From Pseudooceanicola marinus (lineage in GTDB: Bacteria; Pseudomonadota; Alphaproteobacteria; Rhodobacterales; Rhodobacteraceae), in the NCBI RefSeq assembly GCF_002786295.1, contig NZ_PGTC01000015.1, positions 250,501 to 314,500 of the forward strand: a stretch of 64,000 bases of DNA. The letters run 5' to 3'. The notes under the pieces were generated by a model. It did not search any database and was not told where the DNA came from. It was given only the letters and a program-made list of their open reading frames with translations. Numbering within the stretch: the first letter of the stretch is position 1; each line of letters opens with the position of its first letter. Positions 53,916-62,158 of this stretch are shown piece by piece. The position numbers and the translations under genes are program-made.

Positions 53916-55147
53916 TCCAGATCGGCACGACCCAGATCGACCTGTCCGACCCTCTTGCCCTCGCCGCCGTCATCGGCGGCGTGGCTTTTCTGGTGCTGCT
54001 GGTCCTGATCGTCTTCGCGATCCGCGTCGCCGGTCGCTCGTCCGAGCCGGTGATCTGGCAGATGAGCCAGCTGGCCCGCACGGTCGAGGGGCTGGCCTCG
54101 GGGCAGGAGCAGCTGGCGGGGCGCCTGGGGACCGTGTCGGACGCGCAGACCAACGGCCAGACCCGGATGGTGCAGACCATGGAGGCGCGGCTGGCCCATG
54201 TGCAAAGCCAGATGAACGACCGCCTGCATGCCAACGCGATGCAGCAGGCCCGCGCCCTGGCCGAGATGCAGGAGAAGATGAGTGAACAGCTGCGCGGCGG
54301 GTCCGAGAAGACGACGAAAAGCCTGGCGGAGCTGCAACAGCGCCTGCAGGTGATCGACCGCGCGCAGGAGAACATCACCAAGCTGTCGGGCGACGTGCTG
54401 TCGTTGCAGGACATCCTGTCAAACAAGCAGACCCGCGGCGCCTTTGGCGAGATCCAGCTGAACGACATCGTGGGCAAGGCGCTGCCCTCGGACAGCTACA
54501 CGGTGCAGGCGAAGCTGTCGAACGACCGCCGCGCCGACTGCCTGATCCACCTGCCCAACCCTCCGGGCCCCCTCGTCATCGACGCCAAGTTCCCGCTGGA
54601 GGCCTACGAGGCCCTGCGCGGCGCCCAGACCCAGGACCAGAAGGCCCGCGCCCAGACCCTGTTCCGCCAGGCGGTGCGCGCCCACATCAAGGCAATCTCA
54701 GAGCGTTACATCATCGAGGGGGAAACCGCCGACGGCGCGCTGATGTTCCTGCCCTCGGAGGCGGTCTATGCCGAGCTGCACGCCAATTTCCCCGAGGTCG
54801 TCCGCGAGGGGTTCACCGCCCGGGTCTGGATCGTTTCGCCCACCACCTGCATGGCGACGCTGAACACCATGCGCGCCATCCTGAAGGACGCCCGCATGCG
54901 CGAGCAGGCCGGCGCTATCCGCAAGACCCTGTCGCTGCTGCACCGCGACGTGGAGCTGGTGGTGGAACGGGTGGCCAAGCTGGATACTCATTTCACCCAG
55001 GCCCGCAAGGACCTGGACGGTATCGGCACCGCCGCCGAACGGGCCGGCAAACGGGCGCTGAAGCTCGACAATTTCGACTTCGAGGAGCTGGCGCCGGAGG
55101 CCGACAGCCCGCTGGAGAGCCTCACCCAGGATCCGCCGAAAAGCTGA
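53912..55147 (+). CDS. rmuC: DNA recombination protein RmuC
   Basis: A 411-residue protein. N-terminal helix (about 17-36), long coiled coil (50-160), and the RmuC nuclease-like domain ([42 protein letters not shown]). RmuC limits recombination at inverted repeats. The start at 53912 overlaps the mutL stop by 4 nt. Pairing with MutL links it to genome maintenance. Confidence 0.94.
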   Translation: MIQIGTTQIDLSDPLALAAVIGGVAFLVLLVLIVFAIRVAGRSSEPVIWQMSQLARTVEGLASGQEQLAGRLGTVSDAQTNGQTRMVQTMEARLAHVQSQMNDRLHANAMQQARALAEMQEKMSEQLRGGSEKTTKSLAELQQRLQVIDRAQENITKLSGDVLSLQDILSNKQTRGAFGEIQLNDIVGKALPSDSYTVQAKLSNDRRADCLIHLPNPPGPLVIDAKFPLEAYEALRGAQTQDQKARAQTLFRQAVRAHIKAISERYIIEGETADGALMFLPSEAVYAELHANFPEVVREGFTARVWIVSPTTCMATLNTMRAILKDARMREQAGAIRKTLSLLHRDVELVVERVAKLDTHFTQARKDLDGIGTAAERAGKRALKLDNFDFEELAPEADSPLESLTQDPPKS

Positions 55148-55230
55148 GGCGAAAAACCTGAGTTTGCGGCAAATCAAGGAAGGGCGTAGGCTTTTGCCTG
55201 CATGCTCCGCGACGAACAGGAGGAAACGCC

Positions 55231-55557
55231 ATGCTAGAAATTTCCATCTCCAAGGTCGCCAATGTCATCCTCATGGCGCGGGAGTTGAATCGCGCCGAGG
55301 GAGAGCTGCGCGCCTTTCTCGAAAACCTGAACGAGGATGAACTGGCCAGCCTGGTCGCGATCATGTGGATCGGACGCGAAAGCTTCGATGCCGACGACCT
55401 GGAAGAAGCCATCTCCACCGCCAAGGCCGAGGCGACGACGCCCACGGCGGATTACCTGCTGGGCACGCCGCATCTGTCGGATCACCTGGAAAACGGCCTC
55501 GACGCGCTTGGCCTGTCGGCCTCGGACGAGGAAGACGACCTGGTGCGCGGCGGCTGA
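55231..55557 (+). CDS. DUF3775 family protein
   Basis: A 108-residue soluble protein with the DUF3775 layout: an N-terminal helix LEISISKVANVILMARELN, a central ELASLVAIMWIGRESFD and an acidic end (SDEEDDLVRGG). Function unknown. CAGGAGGAAACGCC before the ATG is a strong ribosome site. The gene stands alone, with an inverted-repeat terminator after it. Confidence 0.85.
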   Translation: MLEISISKVANVILMARELNRAEGELRAFLENLNEDELASLVAIMWIGRESFDADDLEEAISTAKAEATTPTADYLLGTPHLSDHLENGLDALGLSASDEEDDLVRGG

Positions 55558-55624
55558 CGCCTGTCCTTCGGGGCGTGGGCCGCCGCCCCGCGGGGGTGGC
55601 CCCTCCTGTGGTCTTCGCAATGCA

Positions 55625-55656
55625 AAAGGGGCGCCGCAGCAATGCAGCGCCCCTTT
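55625..55656. terminator. Bidirectional terminator between DUF3775 and saccharopine genes
   Basis: AAAGGGGCGC (55625-55634) with GCGCCCCTTT (55647-55656), perfect 10-bp stem, 12-nt loop, T-runs on both strands. Confidence 0.78.
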
Positions 55657-55677
55657 CCTTTGTCCATCTGGCGCGGA

Positions 55678-56835
55678 TCACCCCAGGTAGTCGATGCGTT
55701 CCAGCGTGTCGGCCATGCCCTCAACCTCGGCGATCCACTCGCGGCGGATGTCCTCGGCGAACATCGGGTCGGCGGCATTCGAGGCGGTGACGACGCCGGT
55801 CGCGAGGCGCGAGGCGACAAGTGCCTCGATCGCCATGGCGACGGTGATCGACACCAGCTTGCCCATGGCGCTGCCGTCGTCCTTGCCCGACGCATCCATC
55901 GCCCAGGCCTGATCGAAGACCGGCGCGCCGTCCTTGGTGGCGGTCAGGCGCACGAACATCACCACGCGGTCGGCCTCGCCCTCGTCATAGGCATGATCGT
56001 TCCACAGCCCTTCGGAGATCTCGCGCAGGCGCGCGTCGCCCTCGGGGCCTTCTAGCGTTTCCACTTCCTTGAAGAGATCCGCCCAGGCGGTCGACCAGCC
56101 GTCCAGTCGCAGGGTGCCGCGGACGAAGTCCTGCACGTTCCACGCCGGGTCGAAGCCGTACTGGTCGATGAAGGGCAGAGAGTTGCGGTTCGGGTAGGCC
56201 TCGAAGACCTCGCCGCCGGGCAGCGGGTTCTCGTAGCGGGTGATCGCATCCCAGGGGCGCGCCACGTTCAGTTCTTCGCCGCCCTTCAGCGACTTGGAGG
56301 GCGAGCGCAGCGCCTTCAGCACGCCCAAGGGCGACCAGCTGAACTTGTAGCGGAAGTCGTTGGCGACCTTGGGGAAGCCGCCGCAATAGGAGGTGAAGGA
56401 GATCTCGGCGCCCTCGCCCAGACCGCTGTCCTTCAGCCGGGCCACCAGGTCATCGGCCAGGATGTGGTCGATGCCCGGGTCCAGCCCGACCTCGTTGACG
56501 AAGCTCAGGCCCTTGTCCTTCGCCGCCTGGTCCAGCTCCGCCATTTCGGGCGCTACATAGGAGGAGGAGACGAAATGCGCGCCCTTCTCCAGGCAGGCCT
56601 TGGCCAGTGGGACGTGCAGGTCGGCGGGCAGCATCGAGACGGCGATGTCGCCGGGCTCCAGCGCCGCGGTCACGGCCTCCAGCGTGAAGGGGCGGATGTC
56701 CTGGGTCAGGTCGCCCACCTCGGCTTCGGCCTTCGCCACCGTGCGGTTCCAGACGACGACGGGGTAGTTGCCCGTCAGCAGGCGCCGCAGGCCGGGGACG
56801 GCCGACAGGCCAGTGCCACACCAATGAATCTTCAT
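55678..56835 (-). CDS. Saccharopine dehydrogenase-type oxidoreductase (SDH)
   Basis: A 385-residue NAD(P)-dependent enzyme related to Lys9/AASS-SDH that splits saccharopine to 2-aminoadipate semialdehyde and glutamate. N-terminal Rossmann motif [16 protein letters not shown], typical [18 protein letters not shown]. Its start overlaps the gene upstream by 4 nt. Together the two encode the split version of the bifunctional LKR/SDH of plants and animals. Confidence 0.93.
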   Translation of the reverse strand: MKIHWCGTGLSAVPGLRRLLTGNYPVVVWNRTVAKAEAEVGDLTQDIRPFTLEAVTAALEPGDIAVSMLPADLHVPLAKACLEKGAHFVSSSYVAPEMAELDQAAKDKGLSFVNEVGLDPGIDHILADDLVARLKDSGLGEGAEISFTSYCGGFPKVANDFRYKFSWSPLGVLKALRSPSKSLKGGEELNVARPWDAITRYENPLPGGEVFEAYPNRNSLPFIDQYGFDPAWNVQDFVRGTLRLDGWSTAWADLFKEVETLEGPEGDARLREISEGLWNDHAYDEGEADRVVMFVRLTATKDGAPVFDQAWAMDASGKDDGSAMGKLVSITVAMAIEALVASRLATGVVTASNAADPMFAEDIRREWIAEVEGMADTLERIDYLG

Positions 56836-57890
56836 GCCAATGCCTCCATATGCTTATCGAATTCGGCCTTAGCGCGCCCCCAGACCCCTGCGTCCAACGC
56901 ATCCAGCGTCAGCAGGGAGGGCAGCAGCTGGGCCGCGTAATCCTCGCTGCTTTCCTTGGGCAGCATCGAGGGCAGGTTGTCGATCGCCATCACGTCCAGG
57001 GGCGGCGTGTCGCGCACCCGCAGGGCGGGCGCGGCCCAGCTGGTCGTGCGGTCATAGACCTTGATCGGCGAGAAATCGGATGTCGGGTCGCAGGCCACGT
57101 CGCCGATGACGGTCAGCTTGCGCGGGCCATCGGCCATCTCGACGGGCACGAAGACGGGCGTGCCCGGCATGGCCAGGATCGAATTCACGAAGATCTCGTG
57201 TTCCGCAATCTCGGGGAAGGGGCCGCCCGATGCGGTTTCGGCCATGTCCCACTTGGTCACGTCACAACCCATTTCGGCGCAGAGGTCCGAGGCGCCGGTG
57301 CCGACGCGGCCCTTGGCGCCGATGACGATGGCGCGCGGCAGTTGCCGGTCGTAGGGCGTCAGTCGTTCGGAGAGGTCCGACAGCAGGGCCTCCTTGTCGG
57401 GGTAGGCGCCGACGGGCGGGCAGAGGGTGCCCTGTTGCTGCGCGGCCCAGCACATCAGCGAGACGGCGGCCCCGGCGTAACCGGCCCAGTAGCCGAAGGC
57501 GGCGACCCGGCGCCCGGTTTCATCCACCAGGTACTCCAGATCATAGAGCGTGCCGCCGCCCGAGCGGAACCGCTTCAGCAACTCCTGCCCCGCGGGCTGA
57601 CCCTTGTAGGCATGGCCGAACATGATGTGGCGGTGGCGCAGGGGCGTGCCGTCCTCGGGCAGCTCCTTCAGGCCGAAGATGATCGCCTCTTCGGGCGCCT
57701 CGGGCCAACTGTTCTCGGCCACGATCGCGGCCCCCGCCGCGCGGTAGCCCTCGATGTCCAGGATGCGCGTGCGGCTTTCCTCGACGCTCAGGCGGAAGCC
57801 CTTCTCGATCAGCGCGCGCGCGCCCTCGGGCGTCAGGCCGGCCCGGTCTTCGTTGGGGCGCTGTTCGGCGCGCAGCCAGATGTGGGTCAT
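56832..57890 (-). CDS. Saccharopine dehydrogenase, lysine-forming type (LKR-like)
   Basis: A 352-residue protein of the Lys1/LKR group, which joins lysine and 2-oxoglutarate to saccharopine. N-terminal [28 protein letters not shown] and the NAD motif [16 protein letters not shown] are clear. Stop and next start overlap (ATGA). Divergent from the M20 gene. With SDH it likely degrades lysine or forms an osmotic-stress branch. Confidence 0.92.
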   Translation of the reverse strand: MTHIWLRAEQRPNEDRAGLTPEGARALIEKGFRLSVEESRTRILDIEGYRAAGAAIVAENSWPEAPEEAIIFGLKELPEDGTPLRHRHIMFGHAYKGQPAGQELLKRFRSGGGTLYDLEYLVDETGRRVAAFGYWAGYAGAAVSLMCWAAQQQGTLCPPVGAYPDKEALLSDLSERLTPYDRQLPRAIVIGAKGRVGTGASDLCAEMGCDVTKWDMAETASGGPFPEIAEHEIFVNSILAMPGTPVFVPVEMADGPRKLTVIGDVACDPTSDFSPIKVYDRTTSWAAPALRVRDTPPLDVMAIDNLPSMLPKESSEDYAAQLLPSLLTLDALDAGVWGRAKAEFDKHMEALA

Positions 57891-58043
57891 GACAGGATCC
57901 TTTCGGTCACCCGGTATAGCGGGCCGCCTCTGGGATGCAATCAAAGCGGTGCCGTATCGGCGGGTCCGACCCCCATGCGCCGTGATTTGCCTTTCGCGGC
58001 GCAAAGCTGTTGTCTCGGACCGGACACAGACAGGAGGCCCCCC

Positions 58044-59240
58044 ATGATTCCCGTGAACCCGGAGCGATTTCTGGCAGACCTGCACACCCTGCGCAGCTTC
58101 GGCGCGGCCGGTGTCGGCAAGGGTGTCGTGCGTCCGGCCTATTCCGATCCCGACATCGCCGCGCGCCGATGGCTGGCCCAGCAATATGCCGACGCCGGGC
58201 TGGAGGTCGCGGTGGATCCCTGCGGGTCGGTCTTCGGCCTGGCGCCGGGCCGCTCGCTGCTGGTGGGCAGCCATTCCGACAGCCAGCCCGAGGGCGGCTG
58301 GCTGGACGGGGCGCTTGGGGTGATCTGCGGGCTGGAACTGGCCCGCGCGGGCGCCGCCGCCGGGGTGCCGATCTCCACCGTCTCTTTCCAGGACGAGGAG
58401 GGTCGCTTCGGCGTGACCACGGGCAGCCGGGTCTGGTCGGGGAATACCTCGCTGGAGGAAGCGGATCAGCTGGTCGACCGTGACGGCGTGTCCTTTGACG
58501 AGGCGCGCGCGCGGATGGCTGACATGGTGACGGGCCCGGTGGATCCCACCCGGTTCACCGGCTTCCTGGAATGCCACATCGAACAGGGCCCCTGGTTGTA
58601 CGAGGCAGGGGAGGCCGTGGGCGTGGTCAGCGACATCGTGGGCATCCGCGACATGACCATGACCTTCGAGGGGGAACAGAACCACGCCGGCACCACGCCG
58701 ATGCACCGTCGCAAGGACGCCTTCCAGGCCATGCTGCGCTTCCAGGCGCTGATCGCAGAGCGATTTCGCAACGTGGTCACGCCGCAGACCGTCTGGACCA
58801 CCGGCGACGTGGAACTGCACCCCGGATCGCATTCCATCGTGCCGGGGCGTTGCAGCTTCTCCATGCAGTGGCGCGACGGTGACAAGGACCGTCTGGACCG
58901 GATGGCGGAGATCATCCGCACCGCCGCTGCCGAAGTGGCGGAGGAGACCGGCATGACCCTGTCGACCTCGGACATGCTGGGGCTGGAGCCGGTGCCGATG
59001 GACGCCTCCCTACGTGCCGCGCTGGAAGGGGCCGCCGAGGACCAGGTGCCGGGCCGCTGGCGCAAGATGCAGTCGGGCGCCCTGCATGACGCGGCCAGTG
59101 TGGGTCGTCTGATGCCCGTGGCAATGCTGTTCGTGCCCTCGATAGGCGGCATCAGCCATGCCTTTGCCGAGGATACCGACGAAGCGGACCTGGTCGCTGG
59201 GCTGAAGGTGCTGGCCGAAGCCGCGACGCGACTGGCGTGA
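58044..59240 (+). CDS. M20-family Zn-dependent amidohydrolase (hydantoinase/carbamoylase type)
   Basis: A 398-residue enzyme of the M20 carbamoylase/allantoate family. Zinc ligands: His77 (GSHSDS), Asp88 (GGWLDGALG), Glu pair in FQDEEGRFG, His of [10 protein letters not shown] and the late His in [16 protein letters not shown] precedes the ATG at 58044. It hydrolyses N-carbamoyl or ureido groups; exact substrate unknown. It sits next to the saccharopine pair, transcribed in the opposite direction. Confidence 0.91.
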   Translation: MIPVNPERFLADLHTLRSFGAAGVGKGVVRPAYSDPDIAARRWLAQQYADAGLEVAVDPCGSVFGLAPGRSLLVGSHSDSQPEGGWLDGALGVICGLELARAGAAAGVPISTVSFQDEEGRFGVTTGSRVWSGNTSLEEADQLVDRDGVSFDEARARMADMVTGPVDPTRFTGFLECHIEQGPWLYEAGEAVGVVSDIVGIRDMTMTFEGEQNHAGTTPMHRRKDAFQAMLRFQALIAERFRNVVTPQTVWTTGDVELHPGSHSIVPGRCSFSMQWRDGDKDRLDRMAEIIRTAAAEVAEETGMTLSTSDMLGLEPVPMDASLRAALEGAAEDQVPGRWRKMQSGALHDAASVGRLMPVAMLFVPSIGGISHAFAEDTDEADLVAGLKVLAEAATRLA

Positions 59241-59277
59241 CTCTGGCCTGATCCTCGTCTGATCCGGGCCTGACCGC

Positions 59278-59982
59278 CTAGTCCCAGGTCACGTCACCGA
59301 GGAAGATGTAGCCCGCGCCGTAGATCGTCTTGATCAGGCGCGGGTTCTTCGGATCCTCGCGTAGCTTGGTGCGCAGCCGCGAAATGCGCACGTCCATCGC
59401 CCGGTCAAAGCTTTCGCCGGCCGCGCCCCCCAGCACCTCCTGCATCGTCGCCCGGCTGACCAGCCGTTTCGGGCGGTCGAGGAAGAGGCGCAGCACCTCG
59501 CCTTCGGCCTGGCTGAACGGCGTCTCGGCGCCTTCGGCATCTTCCAGCGTGAACCGGTCGAAATGGGCGGTCCAGCCGGCGAAACGCGCCGTCTGGCTGG
59601 CCTCGCCGGCGCCGGGACGGTCGCGGCGCAGGCGGGCGCGGACGCGGGCCACCACCTCCGCCGGATCGAAGGGCTTGATGATGTAGTCATCCGCGCCCAG
59701 TTCCAGCCCGGTCACCCGGTCCTGCACCTGGGCGCGCCCCGAGATGATGATGACCGTCGCGCCCTTTTCCAGCGCCAGCCGGTGCACCAGGGTCAGCCCG
59801 TCGCGGTCGGGCAGCGACAGGTCCACCAGGCACAGGTCCGGCGTCATGTGGCGCAGGGCCGCCTCGAACTCGGTCGCGCGACCGAAGGCCTGGCTGCGGA
59901 ACCCCGCCTCCTCCAGCGCCGAGGACAGGATGGTCCGGATGTCCGGTTCGTCATCAAGGATGGCGATCAGGGGCGCGGTCAT
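59278..59982 (-). CDS. OmpR/PhoB-type response regulator
   Basis: A 234-residue regulator. Receiver with Asp10-Asp11, phospho-Asp54, Ser81 and Lys103 (KPF), then a winged-helix output domain (about 135-230: FSQAEGEVLRLFLDRPKRLVSR; DRAMDVRISRLRTKL). Start overlaps the kinase gene stop by 4 nt. Likely phosphorylated by it. Confidence 0.95.
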   Translation of the reverse strand: MTAPLIAILDDEPDIRTILSSALEEAGFRSQAFGRATEFEAALRHMTPDLCLVDLSLPDRDGLTLVHRLALEKGATVIIISGRAQVQDRVTGLELGADDYIIKPFDPAEVVARVRARLRRDRPGAGEASQTARFAGWTAHFDRFTLEDAEGAETPFSQAEGEVLRLFLDRPKRLVSRATMQEVLGGAAGESFDRAMDVRISRLRTKLREDPKNPRLIKTIYGAGYIFLGDVTWD

Positions 59983-61895
59983 GGCTCTCCTCCCAGAGAG
60001 AGGAAGCCGGTGAGGGCCTCCTGGTCGAAGGGTTTCTGCAGCACCGGCGCGCGGGCGGCGGCGCGACGGTGCAGCGGGTGGTCGGGGCGCAGCGAGGTCA
60101 TGAAGAACAGCGGCGGCCGGTCTTGTAGCGGTGCCTCGGGCAGGGCCTCCAGCAGGTCCAGCCCGGTCGATCCGCCTTCCAGCGTCAGGTCCGACAGGAT
60201 CATCACAAGATCCGGTAGGTCATGGGCGATGGCGCGGGCCTCCTCCGCCGCGCTGGCCTCGATCACCGAATAGCCCATGGCGACCAGCATGTCGCGGATC
60301 GAACGGCGCAGCTCGGGGCTGTCCTCGACCAGCAGCGCGAGGCCCGGCGTCACCGGCTGCGGCGCCTCCCGCCACGGCAGGTCCAGCGTGACCTGCGCGC
60401 CGCCCGCATTGGCCAGGCGCATCCGCCCGCCGGCGCGCTGCGTCATGTCGTAGACCATCGACAGGCCCAGCCCCGACCCCTCGGCGCCCTTGGTGGTGAA
60501 GAAGGGGGTCAGCGCCTTGTCCAGCGCCTTGTCGGTGAAGCCGGGGCCGGTGTCCGAGACGGTGATCTCCAGCCAGGTGTCCTTCAGGCAGCGGCTTTCG
60601 AGGCGGATCTCGCCCGGCTGGCCGGCCAGGGCGTCGCGGGCGTTCAGCACGAGGTTCAGTAGGCTGTCCTGCAAAAGCCCGCTGTCCAGCCACAACCGGC
60701 GCGCGCCCAGGTCATCGTCGAGCACCAGCGCGATGTCCTCGGTCAGGGCCGAGCGTGCCAGGGTGGCGAAGTCGCGCAGGAAGTCGGACCAGACGACGGG
60801 GCCGGGGGTGTGATCGCGCCCGCTGGTGGTATCGGCGATCCGGTCCAGCAGGCGCCCGCCGCGTTTCGCCGCCGCCAGGGTGGCGCCAACCAGGCCCTGG
60901 GCGGGCTCTGGCAGGTCCATGCGCGACAGCTGGGATTGCAGGCCGAGGATGATGGTCAGCAGGTTGGAGAAATCATGCGCCATCCCCGAGGTCATCTGCG
61001 CCGCCAGTTCCCGCCGCCGGGTCTGGGTCAGCGCCGCACGGGTCTGGGTTTCCTCGGTCACGTCCATCGACATGATGTAGGCCCCGTCGGCCCCGTTGGG
61101 GGTCAGCGCGGTGCGGATGCGGCGCGAACTGGCCTCATCGGTGAACTCGAAAGTACCCGGCTGCCCCGCCAAGGCGGCATCGAGGTAGGGGCGCACCGCC
61201 TCGTAGGCCTGCCGTCCCAGCACATCGGCAATGTGCAGCCCCACGATATGCGCCGGGCGCCCCGGCATGATCCGGCTGAGGCGGCGGTTGGAATAGGTGT
61301 AGATCCGGTCCGGGTTCACATGGGCCACGTGGGCGGGCAGCATCTCGGTGGTCAGCCGGGTGCGCGCCTCCATCTCCGTCAGCTCGCGCTTGGCCTCTTC
61401 GAGGGCCGAGTTGGTGGCCTGAAGCGCGCGGTTGGTGGCCGCCAGCTCCTCCGCGCGGGTCAGAAGTTCCGCCGACAGCTCGGCCGAGCGGGCGCGCAGC
61501 AGGCGTTCCTGGCGCTTGGTCTCGGTGATGTCGGTGTAGACGGTGACCCAGCCGCCCTCGGGCAGGGGCGCCCCCTCGACCGAGATCACGCGGCCGTTGG
61601 CGCGGGGGCGTTCCAGGTAATGCGGCTCGAACGCCAGGGCCTTTTCGACCCGCACGCGGATCGCCTCCTCCAGGTCGTCGATGGGGCCGTATTCGCCGGA
61701 TTCGCATAAGAACCGGATCGTGTCCTCGAAACCCGCGCCGGGGCGGGTCAGTTCGGCGGGCAGATCGAACATCGACCGGAAGCGCCGGTTGCACTGCACC
61801 AGCCGCAGATCCTGGTCGTAGATCGACAGCGCCTGCTGAATCATGTTCAGCCCGGCCATGGTCATCCGGTCGGTACGTGCCTGATGGCTCGGCAT
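59979..61895 (-). CDS. Soluble PAS-domain hybrid sensor histidine kinase
   Basis: A 638-residue cytoplasmic kinase without membrane helices. PAS-type domain (about 14-128, PAS_7-like), coiled coil (130-180), second PAS (about 183-285), HisKA with His307 (GMAHDFSNLLT), HATPase (N-box NLVLNARDAL, DTGPGF, GSGLGLSM) and a C-terminal receiver with Asp569 and Lys621. GGAGGAAT before the ATG supports the start at 61895. It phosphorylates the neighbouring regulator; the signal is unknown. Divergent from the acyl-CoA ligase gene. Confidence 0.94.
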   Translation of the reverse strand: MPSHQARTDRMTMAGLNMIQQALSIYDQDLRLVQCNRRFRSMFDLPAELTRPGAGFEDTIRFLCESGEYGPIDDLEEAIRVRVEKALAFEPHYLERPRANGRVISVEGAPLPEGGWVTVYTDITETKRQERLLRARSAELSAELLTRAEELAATNRALQATNSALEEAKRELTEMEARTRLTTEMLPAHVAHVNPDRIYTYSNRRLSRIMPGRPAHIVGLHIADVLGRQAYEAVRPYLDAALAGQPGTFEFTDEASSRRIRTALTPNGADGAYIMSMDVTEETQTRAALTQTRRRELAAQMTSGMAHDFSNLLTIILGLQSQLSRMDLPEPAQGLVGATLAAAKRGGRLLDRIADTTSGRDHTPGPVVWSDFLRDFATLARSALTEDIALVLDDDLGARRLWLDSGLLQDSLLNLVLNARDALAGQPGEIRLESRCLKDTWLEITVSDTGPGFTDKALDKALTPFFTTKGAEGSGLGLSMVYDMTQRAGGRMRLANAGGAQVTLDLPWREAPQPVTPGLALLVEDSPELRRSIRDMLVAMGYSVIEASAAEEARAIAHDLPDLVMILSDLTLEGGSTGLDLLEALPEAPLQDRPPLFFMTSLRPDHPLHRRAAARAPVLQKPFDQEALTGFLSLGGEP

Positions 61896-62158
61896 AATTC
61901 CTCCACTCCCCGGGTCAGACCTACCGGGAAACGGGCCTTCGAGGAAGGGGTTCGCTTTGCAGTTGCAGCGTGGATTTCGCGCCTGCGGCACCTGTAACAA
62001 TTCGAAAGGATCCGGAAATGATGCGGCAAAACTTCGCAGCAAAGTTTGACTTGTCAGGAGCGTCCGGGTCGGATGCCCCGGGGGATGACCCCGATGACCC
62101 GCCTTGATGAGGGCGGTTGCCCGGTCGGGGAGGACCGGACCCAAGGGAGGAGAACATC

